Assembly (NCBI GenBank): GCA_014379345.1 | Contig: JACMLY010000150.1 | Coordinates: forward strand, 92,741-156,740 | Origin: Chitinophagaceae bacterium | GTDB taxonomy: Bacteria; Bacteroidota; Bacteroidia; Chitinophagales; Chitinophagaceae | Length of the DNA: 64,000 nt | Direction: 5' to 3' | Part shown: piece after piece, positions 36,320-45,845 of the stretch | Numbering within the stretch: position 1 is the stretch's first letter | How the letters are laid out: every line of letters begins with the position of its first letter | Position numbers and translations under genes: made by a program | Notes under the pieces: model-generated | Told to the model about the DNA's origin: nothing | Seen by the model: the letters and a program-made list of their open reading frames with translations, nothing else | Database searches by the model: none

Positions 36320-37054
36320 TTACAGAACTTCCTGCAACACGGGTAATGTTTTCATCGTTCCAAAATCCTGCACATGCAATGCATAATAAGTTTCGTAAGC
36401 GTGCAGGAGTACTCTCCTGGTTTCTTTATTCAACCTGATCTCTGTTAGTTCATTTGGCTGCATTACCTTCAATAATTGCGAAGTGACAAAACTGTGATTC
36501 TGTTCCAGGAAATAGGGGTGTGAAGGTTGTTCGTGAACGAATTCGCCTTCCTGCAAATCAATTATATTATTTTTTGCAGAATAGGTATCACTGAACCGAA
36601 ATCCATAAAAGCCTGAAAGCTGGAGCGCAAAAAATAAGGGATAATTGGCAACAACAGTTTCATCACTGATATCTAAATGTAAAAATGCATCTTCTATAAA
36701 ATGAAACAGGTCGGGGTTGGGCTCAGGTTGTTTCAGGGTTTTCTGTAATAATTCGATCATATATAAGGCTACTGAATTTTTGATCACGTCAAAAAAAAGG
36801 TAATGATATAAATAGCCCCATTTGAACTCTTTTATGCGCTGAATATTTTTTAGTTCATTATGATACACCACCAGATCCAAAATTGCGGCCGGTTGAAAAA
36901 GATTTGCTTTGCCGCTGCCTTTTTTCGACGAGATCCTTACACCATTGACAATATAGGATTGTATGCCGAAGAGTTCAGTATAGATACTAACAATGACACT
37001 TGTTTCGCCATATTTAACCGTTCGTATAACGATGCCTTTTGTTTTGTGTACCAT
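36320..37054 (-). CDS. recO: DNA repair protein RecO
   Basis: 244 residues. Loads RecA onto SSB-coated DNA with RecR in the RecFOR pathway. N-terminal OB-fold: KTKGIVIRTVKYGETSVIVSIYTELFGIQSYIVNG, then KGSGKANLFQPAAIL, and a helical C-terminal domain with FALQLSGFYG. The zinc-finger cysteines of some RecO proteins are absent, as is common in Bacteroidota. The upstream gap is filled by a large compound repeat. Confidence 0.92.
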   Translation of the reverse strand: MVHKTKGIVIRTVKYGETSVIVSIYTELFGIQSYIVNGVRISSKKGSGKANLFQPAAILDLVVYHNELKNIQRIKEFKWGYLYHYLFFDVIKNSVALYMIELLQKTLKQPEPNPDLFHFIEDAFLHLDISDETVVANYPLFFALQLSGFYGFRFSDTYSAKNNIIDLQEGEFVHEQPSHPYFLEQNHSFVTSQLLKVMQPNELTEIRLNKETRRVLLHAYETYYALHVQDFGTMKTLPVLQEVL

Positions 37055-37355
37055 CTTTAGACGCTAATTAACACGAATGTGGGGCGCTAATTTACACCAA
37101 TTAGGGGCCAGTTGACACCAATGAAGGCCTTTTTGGCCAATAAAGGCGCATAATAGTATTCAGCGTAAACCTCCATCATATCTGAAGGTATCAAGCATTA
37201 CTGGCCCACTTAGTATAAACGCATTCAGTTTAATACCTCCGTCATATCCGAAAATATCAAAGCCCCTCAGCGCCAATTAGTGCCCATATTCGCGTTAATT
37301 CGCTTAAAAGAAGTTTCTTTGCGACTGATTCGATCATCATAATAAATGTGTATAC
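37055..37355. repeat. Compound inverted and direct repeat region upstream of recO and the MMPL gene
   Basis: This 301-bp gap has no gene. Outer inverted arms lie at about 37061-37104 and 37269-37304, with GCTAATTAACACGAAT facing its degenerate inverse. Within the arms a roughly 37-bp direct repeat occurs at 37158-37194 and 37223-37260 (both ATTCAG...TAA...CCTCC.TCATATC.GAA..TATCAA). AGGCCTTTTTGGCC at 37126-37139 adds a small hairpin. The whole looks like nested repeat units rather than a promoter. Confidence 0.75.
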
Positions 37356-39686
37356 ATGTGGGAAGTTTTGGCGCGTATCATTTTGAAGTATAGATGGGGG
37401 TTATTGATGACGCTGTTAGCAGCTACGATATTCATGGCCTACCATGCGTCGAAAGTGGAGCTAAGCTATGAGTTTTCAAGAGCCATACCCACCGATAATC
37501 CCAAATACAAAACGTACCAGGAATTTCGTAAGAAATTTGGTGAGGATGGAAACCTTCTTGTAATCGGCATTCAAACAGATAAATTATTTGTTCAAAATTA
37601 CTATAATGATTATGCGGCACTTGAGCAATCTATTAGAAAAATTCAATGGGTGGAGGATGTTCTCAGCATCCCTGCTGCTACCAACCTCGTAAAAGATACT
37701 GCTACGGAAAAGTTGTTGGCCACCGGTATTTTTCCGCCCGGTATTCTTTCTCAATCGGCTATCGACAGTTCAAAGCAGGTTTTCCTGAATCTTCCTTTTT
37801 ATAACGGCATACTTTATAATCCAGCTACCAGTGCCTACCTGATGGGTGTCCGCATCAATAAAGATGTGCTTAATTCCAAAAGGCGAAACCTTGTGGTCAG
37901 CCAAATTGTACAAGCCGGAAACGAATTTGGTGCAAAAAACCAGACGGAAATGCATTACAGCGGACTTCCGTTGATCCGTACCATGATGGCTACCCGCATA
38001 GCAGATGAAATGCGCTGGTTTTTAGTCGGGTCTATTTTTCTTTCGGCAGTGATCCTGTTAATATTTTTTCGCAGCTTAAGTTCAACACTACTTTCCTTGG
38101 CGGTTGTTATTATTGGTGTTTTATGGAGTTTGGGAACAATGCACCTGTTGGGGTACAACATAACATTGCTCAATGCCTTAATTCCTCCATTGGTTGTGGT
38201 GATCGGTATTCCGAATTGCATTTATTTTTTGAATAAGTATCATACCTCCTATAATGACACCGGTGAAAAGAATAGCGCGTTGATAGAGATGATCCGGCGA
38301 ATGGGTGTTGTGACGCTGTTTTGCAATATTGCTGCTGCCATCGGCTTTGCTGTTTTTGCTCTAACTAAAAGTGCCATTTTAAAAGAATTTGGTATTGTGG
38401 CAGGCATTAATATCATGGCTTTATTTTTTATCTCTATTATTCTTATTCCTGCCGTGTTAAGTTTTTTGCCTTCACCTAAAAAACGGCATACTAAGTACCT
38501 TGATAATAAATGGTTGCTTTTAATACTAAACAGGCTGGAGAATTGGTCTCTTCATCATCAAAAATTTATTTATGGATTCACAGCGGTGATTCTGGTGCTG
38601 GCGATTACAGGAATATTTCGCCTAAGATCAGAAGGATTTATTGTTGATGATCTTCCTAAAACCGATAAACTGTATGTCGATTTAAAGTTTTTTGAAAAGA
38701 ATTTCAAGGGCGTTATGCCGCTCGAGATCATTGTGGACACAAAAAGGAAAAATGGGTTACGGATCAATCCTTTACAAATATTTGCCAAGATCGATTCATT
38801 GTCTGCATTTATACAGGCGCAACCTGATATGGCCAAGCCGCTTTCTATTGTTGAGGGGATGAAATTTGCGCGGCAGGCGTATTACGACGGTGACAGTTCC
38901 AACTATGGATTGCCCAATTCTTTTGATATCAGTTTCCTGGCGCAATACCTGGGAACGAAAGGAGAGGATAGTTCAGGCAGGCAAAGTAATTTTTCCAGGG
39001 TCATCAGGAGCTTTATGGATAGTACAAGACAGCAGGCAAGGATCAGCATTAACATGGCCGATGTAGGCAGCAAGCGATTGCAGGAAATAATACAAACAGT
39101 AGAGAACAAAAGTTCGCAATTTTTTGATTCAACAAAATATCATATAGAGTTTACCGGGAGCAGTGTTACTTTTTTAGAGGGAAGCGCTTTTATCATCAAT
39201 GGTTTAAAAGAAAGCATCATGTGGGCATTCCTGCTGATCGCTTTATGCATGCTGTATTTGTTTCGTTCGTTTAAAATATTGATTTGTTCATTGATACCGA
39301 ATGTCATTCCGCTTATTATAACTGCCGGTGTAATGGGATGGGCGGGTGTGCGCATCAAACCTTCCACAGTACTGGTATTTTCGATAGCCCTGGGGATCGC
39401 TATCGATATAACAATCCGCTTTCTCGTTAATTATAAACAGGAATTGCAGGTGAGTACAAAATCTCCCAAAGAGGTGGTGATCGATACCATTCATAAAACC
39501 GGCATAAGTATCATCTACACATCCCTGGTGTTAATTGCAGGGTTTGTAATCTTCTGTTTCAGCGGATTCGGCGGAACCCAGGCCCTCGGTTGGCTTACAT
39601 CATTAACGCTTGTGTTGGCAACGGTTACCAACCTGGTGTTTTTACCCACGCTCTTACTAACCGCCCTGAAAACCGGGAAAAAATAA
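37356..39686 (+). CDS. RND/MMPL-family exporter
   Basis: 776 residues. Two halves, each with one membrane helix, a large periplasmic loop and a five-helix bundle: first half helix about 13-33, loop to 220, helices 222-370; second half starts near 405. SFLPSPKKRHTK ends the first half. GIAIDITIRFLVNYKQ carries the charged membrane Asp expected for proton coupling. The family exports lipids or hydrophobic compounds in other bacteria; in Bacteroidota the substrate is not known. No partner membrane-fusion gene is adjacent. Confidence 0.85.
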   Translation: MWEVLARIILKYRWGLLMTLLAATIFMAYHASKVELSYEFSRAIPTDNPKYKTYQEFRKKFGEDGNLLVIGIQTDKLFVQNYYNDYAALEQSIRKIQWVEDVLSIPAATNLVKDTATEKLLATGIFPPGILSQSAIDSSKQVFLNLPFYNGILYNPATSAYLMGVRINKDVLNSKRRNLVVSQIVQAGNEFGAKNQTEMHYSGLPLIRTMMATRIADEMRWFLVGSIFLSAVILLIFFRSLSSTLLSLAVVIIGVLWSLGTMHLLGYNITLLNALIPPLVVVIGIPNCIYFLNKYHTSYNDTGEKNSALIEMIRRMGVVTLFCNIAAAIGFAVFALTKSAILKEFGIVAGINIMALFFISIILIPAVLSFLPSPKKRHTKYLDNKWLLLILNRLENWSLHHQKFIYGFTAVILVLAITGIFRLRSEGFIVDDLPKTDKLYVDLKFFEKNFKGVMPLEIIVDTKRKNGLRINPLQIFAKIDSLSAFIQAQPDMAKPLSIVEGMKFARQAYYDGDSSNYGLPNSFDISFLAQYLGTKGEDSSGRQSNFSRVIRSFMDSTRQQARISINMADVGSKRLQEIIQTVENKSSQFFDSTKYHIEFTGSSVTFLEGSAFIINGLKESIMWAFLLIALCMLYLFRSFKILICSLIPNVIPLIITAGVMGWAGVRIKPSTVLVFSIALGIAIDITIRFLVNYKQELQVSTKSPKEVVIDTIHKTGISIIYTSLVLIAGFVIFCFSGFGGTQALGWLTSLTLVLATVTNLVFLPTLLLTALKTGKK

Positions 39687-39826
39687 TTTTTGGCGTATAA
39701 AAGCAGCAACCACTTTTAAAAGCTGTCTTTATCAAGATAAGCTTAGTAAAGTTGAACAAGATAAGTTTCGCCAAGGATGTTTAACTTGCTCAACTAGAAC
39801 GTTTCAGTCATCCAAAATTAACGCAC

Positions 39827-42800
39827 ATGAGAAAATTGCTATTCATTGTAATGGCTGTACTGCTATGTACAACGCAGATGTTAGCCCAAAACCGTACTAT
39901 TACAGGTAAAGTCACGGGTGACGACGGGTCACCAATTCCAAATGCTTCAGTTTTAGTTAAAGGGAGTTCAACCGGAACTACCACGCAATCCGACGGTAGT
40001 TTTTCCCTTTCAGTTCCTTCAAGCGCAAAAGCGCTGATCATTTCGGCCATAGGCCTTTCAACAGAGGAACTTGCCATTAATTCCATCACTACTACCATTT
40101 CTGTTTCATTAAAAAATGCAAACAAAAGTTTAGAAGAAGTAGTGGTGATCGCTTACGGTACCATCAAAAAGGAGGCCCTTACTGGGTCTGTCGGTCAGAT
40201 AAAAGCAGAACAGCTGAACAAACGACCGCTCAATAACGTTACTACCGCTATTGAAGGTCTTATTCCCGGTGTCATTACCACAAGTGCCAATGGGCAGCCC
40301 GGTTCGGGACTCGCTATTCGCGTGAGAGGGTTCGGATCTATCAATGCTACTTCGGAACCTTTGCTCGTCGTTGATGGAATTCCCTATGTAGGTGGTACTT
40401 CAAATATCAACCCCGATGATGTTGAGAGCATTACCGTATTGAAAGATGCTGCTTCAAGCGCATTGTACGGTTCAAGGGCTGCAAATGGTGTTGTGATCAT
40501 TACCACCAAAAAGGGGCGAAAGGGCAGCAACGGCATTTCCGTAAGAGTGATGCAAGGGTTTGCAACACGCGGGCTGCCTGAGTATGAACGACTGGATGCG
40601 TTTCAATACTACCCGGTCATGTGGGAAGCATACCGCAACTCTTTGGTTTATCCTGCTACCGGAACAGGCATTTCTCTTGATTCAGCAAACAGGGTCGCTT
40701 CCGGGCTAACCACCAGAACAAATATTCAGGGCTTATTGTCTTACAATCCGTTTAATGTAGCTAATAATGCCATCGTGGGAACAAACGGTCAACTGAATCC
40801 CAGTGCTCAATTATTATATGCCGATGATCTTGATTGGAACAGAGAATTGCTGAGAAGAGGTCCCCGCAATGATTATTCAGTGAATTTTAATGGAGGCAGC
40901 GAGAAATCCGATTATTTTTTATCCATGGGATATGTGAGAGAAAGTGGATACACCCTTAAATCTGATTTTAAAAGATACTCGGCCAGGCTGAATGTAAATG
41001 TTCAACCTAAGACCTGGTTAAAAACAGGGCTGAATATCTCCGGTAATTATTCTCTTTCAAACACTGCGCAGGATGGAGGAAGCACTAATTTCGTCAATCC
41101 CTTTTTCTTCTCACGCAACGTTGGGCCTATTTATCCGGTGTATGCACACAATATGACTACAGGCCAGTACCTCATCGACCCGGCAACCGGCAAACAGTTT
41201 TGGGATTTGGGCAATATGGGAGGCGCTTCGGGTGTGCCTAACAGAACGAGTGGTGGATTTGCCGGGCGACATGCTTTGGCAGAAACGTTATTGGACGAGG
41301 AATTGTTCAGAAGAACATCGGTGAGTGCAAGGAATTATCAGGAGATCACTTTTTTGAAAAATTTTAAATTTACAAACAACCTTTCTGTTGATTATCAGAT
41401 TCAAAATAATAATTCTTACGATAATAATGTGGTTGGTGATGGTGCGCCTGCAGGCAGAAGTCAAAAAACAAGTGTGTCTAATTTAGGATTTGTAGCCAGC
41501 CAATTGCTGAACTATGGGAAAACATTAGGAGTTCACCGGGTGGACGCACTCTTTGGACATGAAAGTTTTAATCAGATGAATACTAACGTCAATGGCTTCA
41601 AGCAGGGGCAAACAGTCTCCGGTAATGTGGAGCTTGGCAATTTCACCACCATTAATTCTACCGGATCATTTGTAGACAGATACAAAATCGAAAGTTACTT
41701 TTCAAGACTGAATTATGATTATGAAGGAAAATATCTTGTTTCAGGAAGTATTCGGAGGGATGGAAATTCAAGGTTTTCTTCTGACTCGAGATGGGGTACT
41801 TTTTGGTCGGTGGGTGCAGGATGGAACCTTTCTAAAGAAAACTTCATGAATTCAGTGAACTGGGTGAATCTTTTAAAATTAAGAAGTTCGTATGGGGTAG
41901 TTGGTGTAGCAGATGATATCGGATTCTATGCTTACCAGGGTCTTTATACTTTCGCCAATAATGCCAATGAGCCCGGAATTGTTCAAAGTCAAACTCAGAC
42001 TTTAACGAATACGGAGCTGACCTGGGAAATAAATAAGCAATTTGATATTGGCTTAGATTTTAGTTTATTTAAGAGCAGGTTGAGCGGATCCATTGAATAT
42101 TTTCAAAGGGTTTCAGCTGATTTATTATTTGATGTACCCCAACCATTGTCCAGCGGTGTTCTGACTATAACCCAAAATACAGCCACCATGAGAAATAAGG
42201 GTGTGGAACTGCAACTCAGTGGTGATATAGTGCGGAGCAAATCCTTTCTTTGGAATACGACAGTCAATCTTTCCACCTTAACAAATAAGATAACGAAGAT
42301 GCCTGCTGATGTTCCTGAATTTATTACAGGAACTAAAAAATATTCAGAAGGACAATCTGTCTTTGAGTATTGGCTTCGTAGCTATTATGGCGTAGACCCC
42401 GCTGATGGAGCTGCATTATATCTGGCAGCTAACACAGCTTCTTCTGCAAGCAGAAGGATCGTAAGCAATAAGAGTGGTGGGTCAGACACGCTCACAATCC
42501 TGGCAAGCAATGGCAAATTTGAATACCAGGGTACTGCCATTCCCGATCTATACGGAAGTTTTAGCCAGTCTTTCACCTACAAAGATTTTACCTTAAGCGC
42601 TTTATTTACTTTTCAGTTAGGCGGAAAAACCTTTGATGCCAATTACCAGGGATTAATGTCTTCCGGAAGTTATGGCGGCGCATTAAGTACGGATATCCTG
42701 AAAAGATGGCAAAAGCCGGGCGATATCACTGATGTTCCGCGAATGGATGCAGGCAGAACCACCGATTTTAACGCAACTTCCTCGAGGTGGCTGGTTGACG

Positions 42801-43024
42801 CATCCTTCCTGAATATCCGTACAATTTCTCTTGCTTATGGCCTGCCAAAATCGTTGCTCTCAAGATTGAATATTTCTACTGCACAGTTTTTTGTGTCGGC
42901 AGAAAATGTTGCCTTCTTTTCCAAAAGAACAGGGCTTAATAATCAACAGGCTTTTTCCGGAGTAACATCAAATGCCTATCCTCCAGCAAGAGTTATTAGT
43001 GCAGGTTTAACTTTAAATCTCTAA
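39827..43024 (+). CDS. SusC/RagA-family TonB-dependent outer-membrane transporter
   Basis: 1,065 residues. Signal peptide MRKLLFIVMAVLLCTTQMLAQ, CarboxypepD_reg-like domain (about 24-108, TGKVTGDDGSPIPNASVLVKG), TonB-box-like EEVVVIAYGT, plug domain (about 118-232 with IRVRGFGSINATSEPLLVVDGIPY and GVVIITTKKG) and a 22-strand barrel to the C-terminal NL. It should import an oligosaccharide, peptide or other large nutrient with its SusD partner, which starts 10 bases later. No catabolic enzyme or dedicated regulator is nearby. Confidence 0.95.
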   Translation: MRKLLFIVMAVLLCTTQMLAQNRTITGKVTGDDGSPIPNASVLVKGSSTGTTTQSDGSFSLSVPSSAKALIISAIGLSTEELAINSITTTISVSLKNANKSLEEVVVIAYGTIKKEALTGSVGQIKAEQLNKRPLNNVTTAIEGLIPGVITTSANGQPGSGLAIRVRGFGSINATSEPLLVVDGIPYVGGTSNINPDDVESITVLKDAASSALYGSRAANGVVIITTKKGRKGSNGISVRVMQGFATRGLPEYERLDAFQYYPVMWEAYRNSLVYPATGTGISLDSANRVASGLTTRTNIQGLLSYNPFNVANNAIVGTNGQLNPSAQLLYADDLDWNRELLRRGPRNDYSVNFNGGSEKSDYFLSMGYVRESGYTLKSDFKRYSARLNVNVQPKTWLKTGLNISGNYSLSNTAQDGGSTNFVNPFFFSRNVGPIYPVYAHNMTTGQYLIDPATGKQFWDLGNMGGASGVPNRTSGGFAGRHALAETLLDEELFRRTSVSARNYQEITFLKNFKFTNNLSVDYQIQNNNSYDNNVVGDGAPAGRSQKTSVSNLGFVASQLLNYGKTLGVHRVDALFGHESFNQMNTNVNGFKQGQTVSGNVELGNFTTINSTGSFVDRYKIESYFSRLNYDYEGKYLVSGSIRRDGNSRFSSDSRWGTFWSVGAGWNLSKENFMNSVNWVNLLKLRSSYGVVGVADDIGFYAYQGLYTFANNANEPGIVQSQTQTLTNTELTWEINKQFDIGLDFSLFKSRLSGSIEYFQRVSADLLFDVPQPLSSGVLTITQNTATMRNKGVELQLSGDIVRSKSFLWNTTVNLSTLTNKITKMPADVPEFITGTKKYSEGQSVFEYWLRSYYGVDPADGAALYLAANTASSASRRIVSNKSGGSDTLTILASNGKFEYQGTAIPDLYGSFSQSFTYKDFTLSALFTFQLGGKTFDANYQGLMSSGSYGGALSTDILKRWQKPGDITDVPRMDAGRTTDFNATSSRWLVDASFLNIRTISLAYGLPKSLLSRLNISTAQFFVSAENVAFFSKRTGLNNQQAFSGVTSNAYPPARVISAGLTLNL

Positions 43025-43034
43025 AATGTAAGCA

Positions 43035-44525
43035 ATGAAAATGTTTAAATATAAATTACTATCTCTTTCACTGATCGTGTTGTTTTTTTCTTCTTCCTGT
43101 AAGAAGGACTTCTTAGATACGTTTCCCACAAACGGAGTGGCCACCACGGAAGCAACTGCAACTACCAAAAATGGTTATGCGGCTTTGAATGGCATCCACC
43201 GGATCATGTATGTACAATACGATCAACAGGGACAGGCCGGGGAAGGTTCCAATAATATATTCAGGGACCTGATGGGCGAAGACATCGTATATCCTCTGGC
43301 AAACGGAAGCACCGGCCTCATTGGATTTATGCAATGGGTTACTCATCGTAATGTCAATTCTGCCGATCTTAGATATGTTTACCGTTATTACTATCGCATC
43401 ATTAGTAATGCAAACGTATTAATCAATGGAATTGATAAGGCAGCAGGACCAGATGCAGATAAAAAAATAATCAAAGGCCAGTCCCTTGCTTACCGGGCGT
43501 GGGCACATTACCAGTTGGTTCAGTTGTGGGGAAAAAGATATGATGCCGCTACCAAGCCAAACTCTCAATTGGGAGTTCCCCTGCTCAGCATTAATGTATT
43601 GGATGGTCAGCCACGCGCAACCGTGGAGGAAGTATACACCATCATCAATAAGGATCTTGACAGTGCCGCATCGCTTTTAACGGGCTATTCACGTTCCGGT
43701 ACTGCGGCCAAATCAAACTTTAATGTAAATGTGGTAAAAGGAATGAAAGCCCGGGTTGCATTAACGCAGCAGGATTGGGAAACAGCAGCCACCAATGCCA
43801 TTGCAGCAAGAGCCGGATTTGCGTTAATGGATACTGCTGCATACAAATCAGGTTTCAATAATATCGATAATCAGGAATGGATATGGGGAAGCCGTCAGAT
43901 CGATGACCACAATACTTTTTTCTTTTCTTACTTTGCGTACATATCTGCCAATTTTAATTCTACCGTTCTGAGAACGCAACCGAGAGCCATCAACGCAACA
44001 CTTTACAATGCGATTCCATCCAGTGATATCCGTAAAAGAATGTGGGATCTGACTGGGGCTACCGTTCCTATTCCTCCAGGAGGTGCCAGAGTTGCTTATC
44101 AGAATAAAAAATTCCTTGCAAAAAGCGATGCGCTGAGTGTGGGGGATGTTCCGTATATGCGCGCAGCAGAAATGTACCTGATCGAAGCGGAAGCCAGGGC
44201 ACGCCAGGGACAAAATACAGCAGCTCAAACTGCGTTGTTCACATTGGCAAAGAATAGAAATCTGAACTATGTTCAATCAACAGCTACCGGGCAGGCCCTG
44301 ATCGATGAGATCTTTTTTCACAGAAGGATAGAATTGTGGGGAGAAGGTTTCAGGTTTACGGATCTGAAACGGACCAATTCACCAATGAACAGGGCAGGAA
44401 TTCCTAACCATCTTCCGGCGCTGATAATGGTAACTACCATACCAGCCGATGATAAACAGTGGGAGTGGTTGTTTCCGCAGGATGAACTCAATTCCAACAA
44501 AGCGCTCACTCAAAATCCTTTATAA
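43035..44525 (+). CDS. SusD/RagB-family nutrient-binding lipoprotein
   Basis: 496 residues. Lipobox VLFFSSSC followed by KKDF, then the SusD N-terminal wording FLDTFPTNGVATTEATATT, TPR-like helices (GQSLAYRAWAHYQLVQLWGK), AAEMYLIEAEARARQGQ and the C-terminal FFHRRIELWGEGFRFTDLKR and DDKQWEWLFPQDELNSN. It forms the lid of the SusC channel and binds ligand at the surface. It directly follows susC and is followed by a bidirectional terminator. Confidence 0.95.
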   Translation: MKMFKYKLLSLSLIVLFFSSSCKKDFLDTFPTNGVATTEATATTKNGYAALNGIHRIMYVQYDQQGQAGEGSNNIFRDLMGEDIVYPLANGSTGLIGFMQWVTHRNVNSADLRYVYRYYYRIISNANVLINGIDKAAGPDADKKIIKGQSLAYRAWAHYQLVQLWGKRYDAATKPNSQLGVPLLSINVLDGQPRATVEEVYTIINKDLDSAASLLTGYSRSGTAAKSNFNVNVVKGMKARVALTQQDWETAATNAIAARAGFALMDTAAYKSGFNNIDNQEWIWGSRQIDDHNTFFFSYFAYISANFNSTVLRTQPRAINATLYNAIPSSDIRKRMWDLTGATVPIPPGGARVAYQNKKFLAKSDALSVGDVPYMRAAEMYLIEAEARARQGQNTAAQTALFTLAKNRNLNYVQSTATGQALIDEIFFHRRIELWGEGFRFTDLKRTNSPMNRAGIPNHLPALIMVTTIPADDKQWEWLFPQDELNSNKALTQNPL

Positions 44526-44544
44526 GAAACTGTCAGCCTTTAAT

Positions 44545-44574
44545 AAAAAAGCCGCCTTCAATAGCGGCTTTTTT
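44545..44574. terminator. Bidirectional intrinsic terminator
   Basis: AAAAAAGCCGC pairs with GCGGCTTTTTT over an 8-nt loop, so A- and T-runs flank the stem. It serves both the susD gene and the convergent TlpA-like gene. Confidence 0.9.
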
Positions 44575-44630
44575 ATTTTTACGTGATCATAAATTATTTT
44601 GAAATAACGGCGATTATAGAAGATTAGCAG

Positions 44631-45839
44631 TTATTGCAGCACTTCAGCGAGTTTCCCGGATAAAGCCTCTCCCCTCAAATTCTCCGCAATAACAGTTCCG
44701 TTTGGATCAACTAAAACATTGAACGGTATTCCCTCAAATTTGTAAACCTGCACGGCCTTGCTATCCCAGTATGCAAGATCACTCACATGTGTCCATGTTA
44801 ACTGGTCAGTCTGAATAGCCTGTAACCAGTTTTCCTTTTCTTTATCCAGTGACACACCGAGTATGGTAAAGTTTTTGTATTTGAACTGATTGAATGCTTT
44901 TACCACATTGGGATTTTCTTCGCGGCAAGGCCTGCACCAGCTTGCCCAGAAATCAATCAGCACATATTTTCCCTTAAACGATTCAATGGAAACATTCTTT
45001 CCACTAGCGTCCGGAAGTGCCAGTTCAGGGGCTTTTTTTCCAACCCAGGAATTTTGCTGTTGTTCAAGGGTTTTGGCATTGCGCTGTGCTTGTTGTGCTT
45101 TCCTGTCATCAAACTGTTTTTTGAGATATTTCAGGTTCTGGTCTTCAGGATATTTTTGCAATTGTTTATTTAATTCAGTTTCAAGCTCGGTTACTGGAAA
45201 TGTAGAGGAAGTAGTTCCTAATATGAATGCTGCAACCACGGGATGGTTGGATGCCGATAGAACCTGTCGGCAATAATTATTGATGCTCTCTAAAGAATTA
45301 TTCTTTTGATTGGTTGCACCCAATAACACCGAATCATCAGCACTGTGCAATTTCAAACTATCCAGGTTTTTAAAGGCATTTTCAGCTGCACTGCTTTTTT
45401 CGCTATAGCCAACGATAAAATCCCTGATCTGCTGGCTGGCCGGCGATCCCTTCACAGAATAAAAATTATCTTTGTTATCAAGGTCGATATTCAGGGTGAT
45501 TTTTCCTTCATCATTTACCAGCGGTATCATGGGACCGTTTTCAAGCATCACATCGAGCATTCCTGTATTTTGAGGATCGCCACGCAGTGTGAAAGAATTA
45601 TTTTTTACAGTTACGTATGCCGAATCCATTTGAACGGGAGGTAACTCATTGCCAAAGGGCACTTCGTATAAAAAAACTTTTATAGAATCATTTCTAAAAA
45701 GAGCAGGATACTGTGAAGCAAGTTTATCTATATTTTTTATAGTTCCACTTACTTCAAAACTGGCGGAGGACTTTTCATCACAAGAGAAAAAAATGGTAAT
45801 AATACCGATCAACATCAATGGCCGCAGGTGTAATTTCAT
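44631..45839 (-). CDS. TlpA-like thiol-disulfide lipoprotein with N-terminal DUF4369
   Basis: 402 residues. Lipoprotein signal ending in IFFSC, a DUF4369-type beta domain (about 28-125: FEVSGTIKN, SFTLRGDPQNTG), a helical linker and a C-terminal thioredoxin domain with the active site FWASWCRPCREENP and cis-Pro in EGIPFNVLVDPNG. It probably reduces or protects thiols of envelope proteins. The 6-bp gap to gatB indicates co-transcription. Confidence 0.93.
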   Translation of the reverse strand: MKLHLRPLMLIGIITIFFSCDEKSSASFEVSGTIKNIDKLASQYPALFRNDSIKVFLYEVPFGNELPPVQMDSAYVTVKNNSFTLRGDPQNTGMLDVMLENGPMIPLVNDEGKITLNIDLDNKDNFYSVKGSPASQQIRDFIVGYSEKSSAAENAFKNLDSLKLHSADDSVLLGATNQKNNSLESINNYCRQVLSASNHPVVAAFILGTTSSTFPVTELETELNKQLQKYPEDQNLKYLKKQFDDRKAQQAQRNAKTLEQQQNSWVGKKAPELALPDASGKNVSIESFKGKYVLIDFWASWCRPCREENPNVVKAFNQFKYKNFTILGVSLDKEKENWLQAIQTDQLTWTHVSDLAYWDSKAVQVYKFEGIPFNVLVDPNGTVIAENLRGEALSGKLAEVLQ

Positions 45840-45845
45840 AATCTG

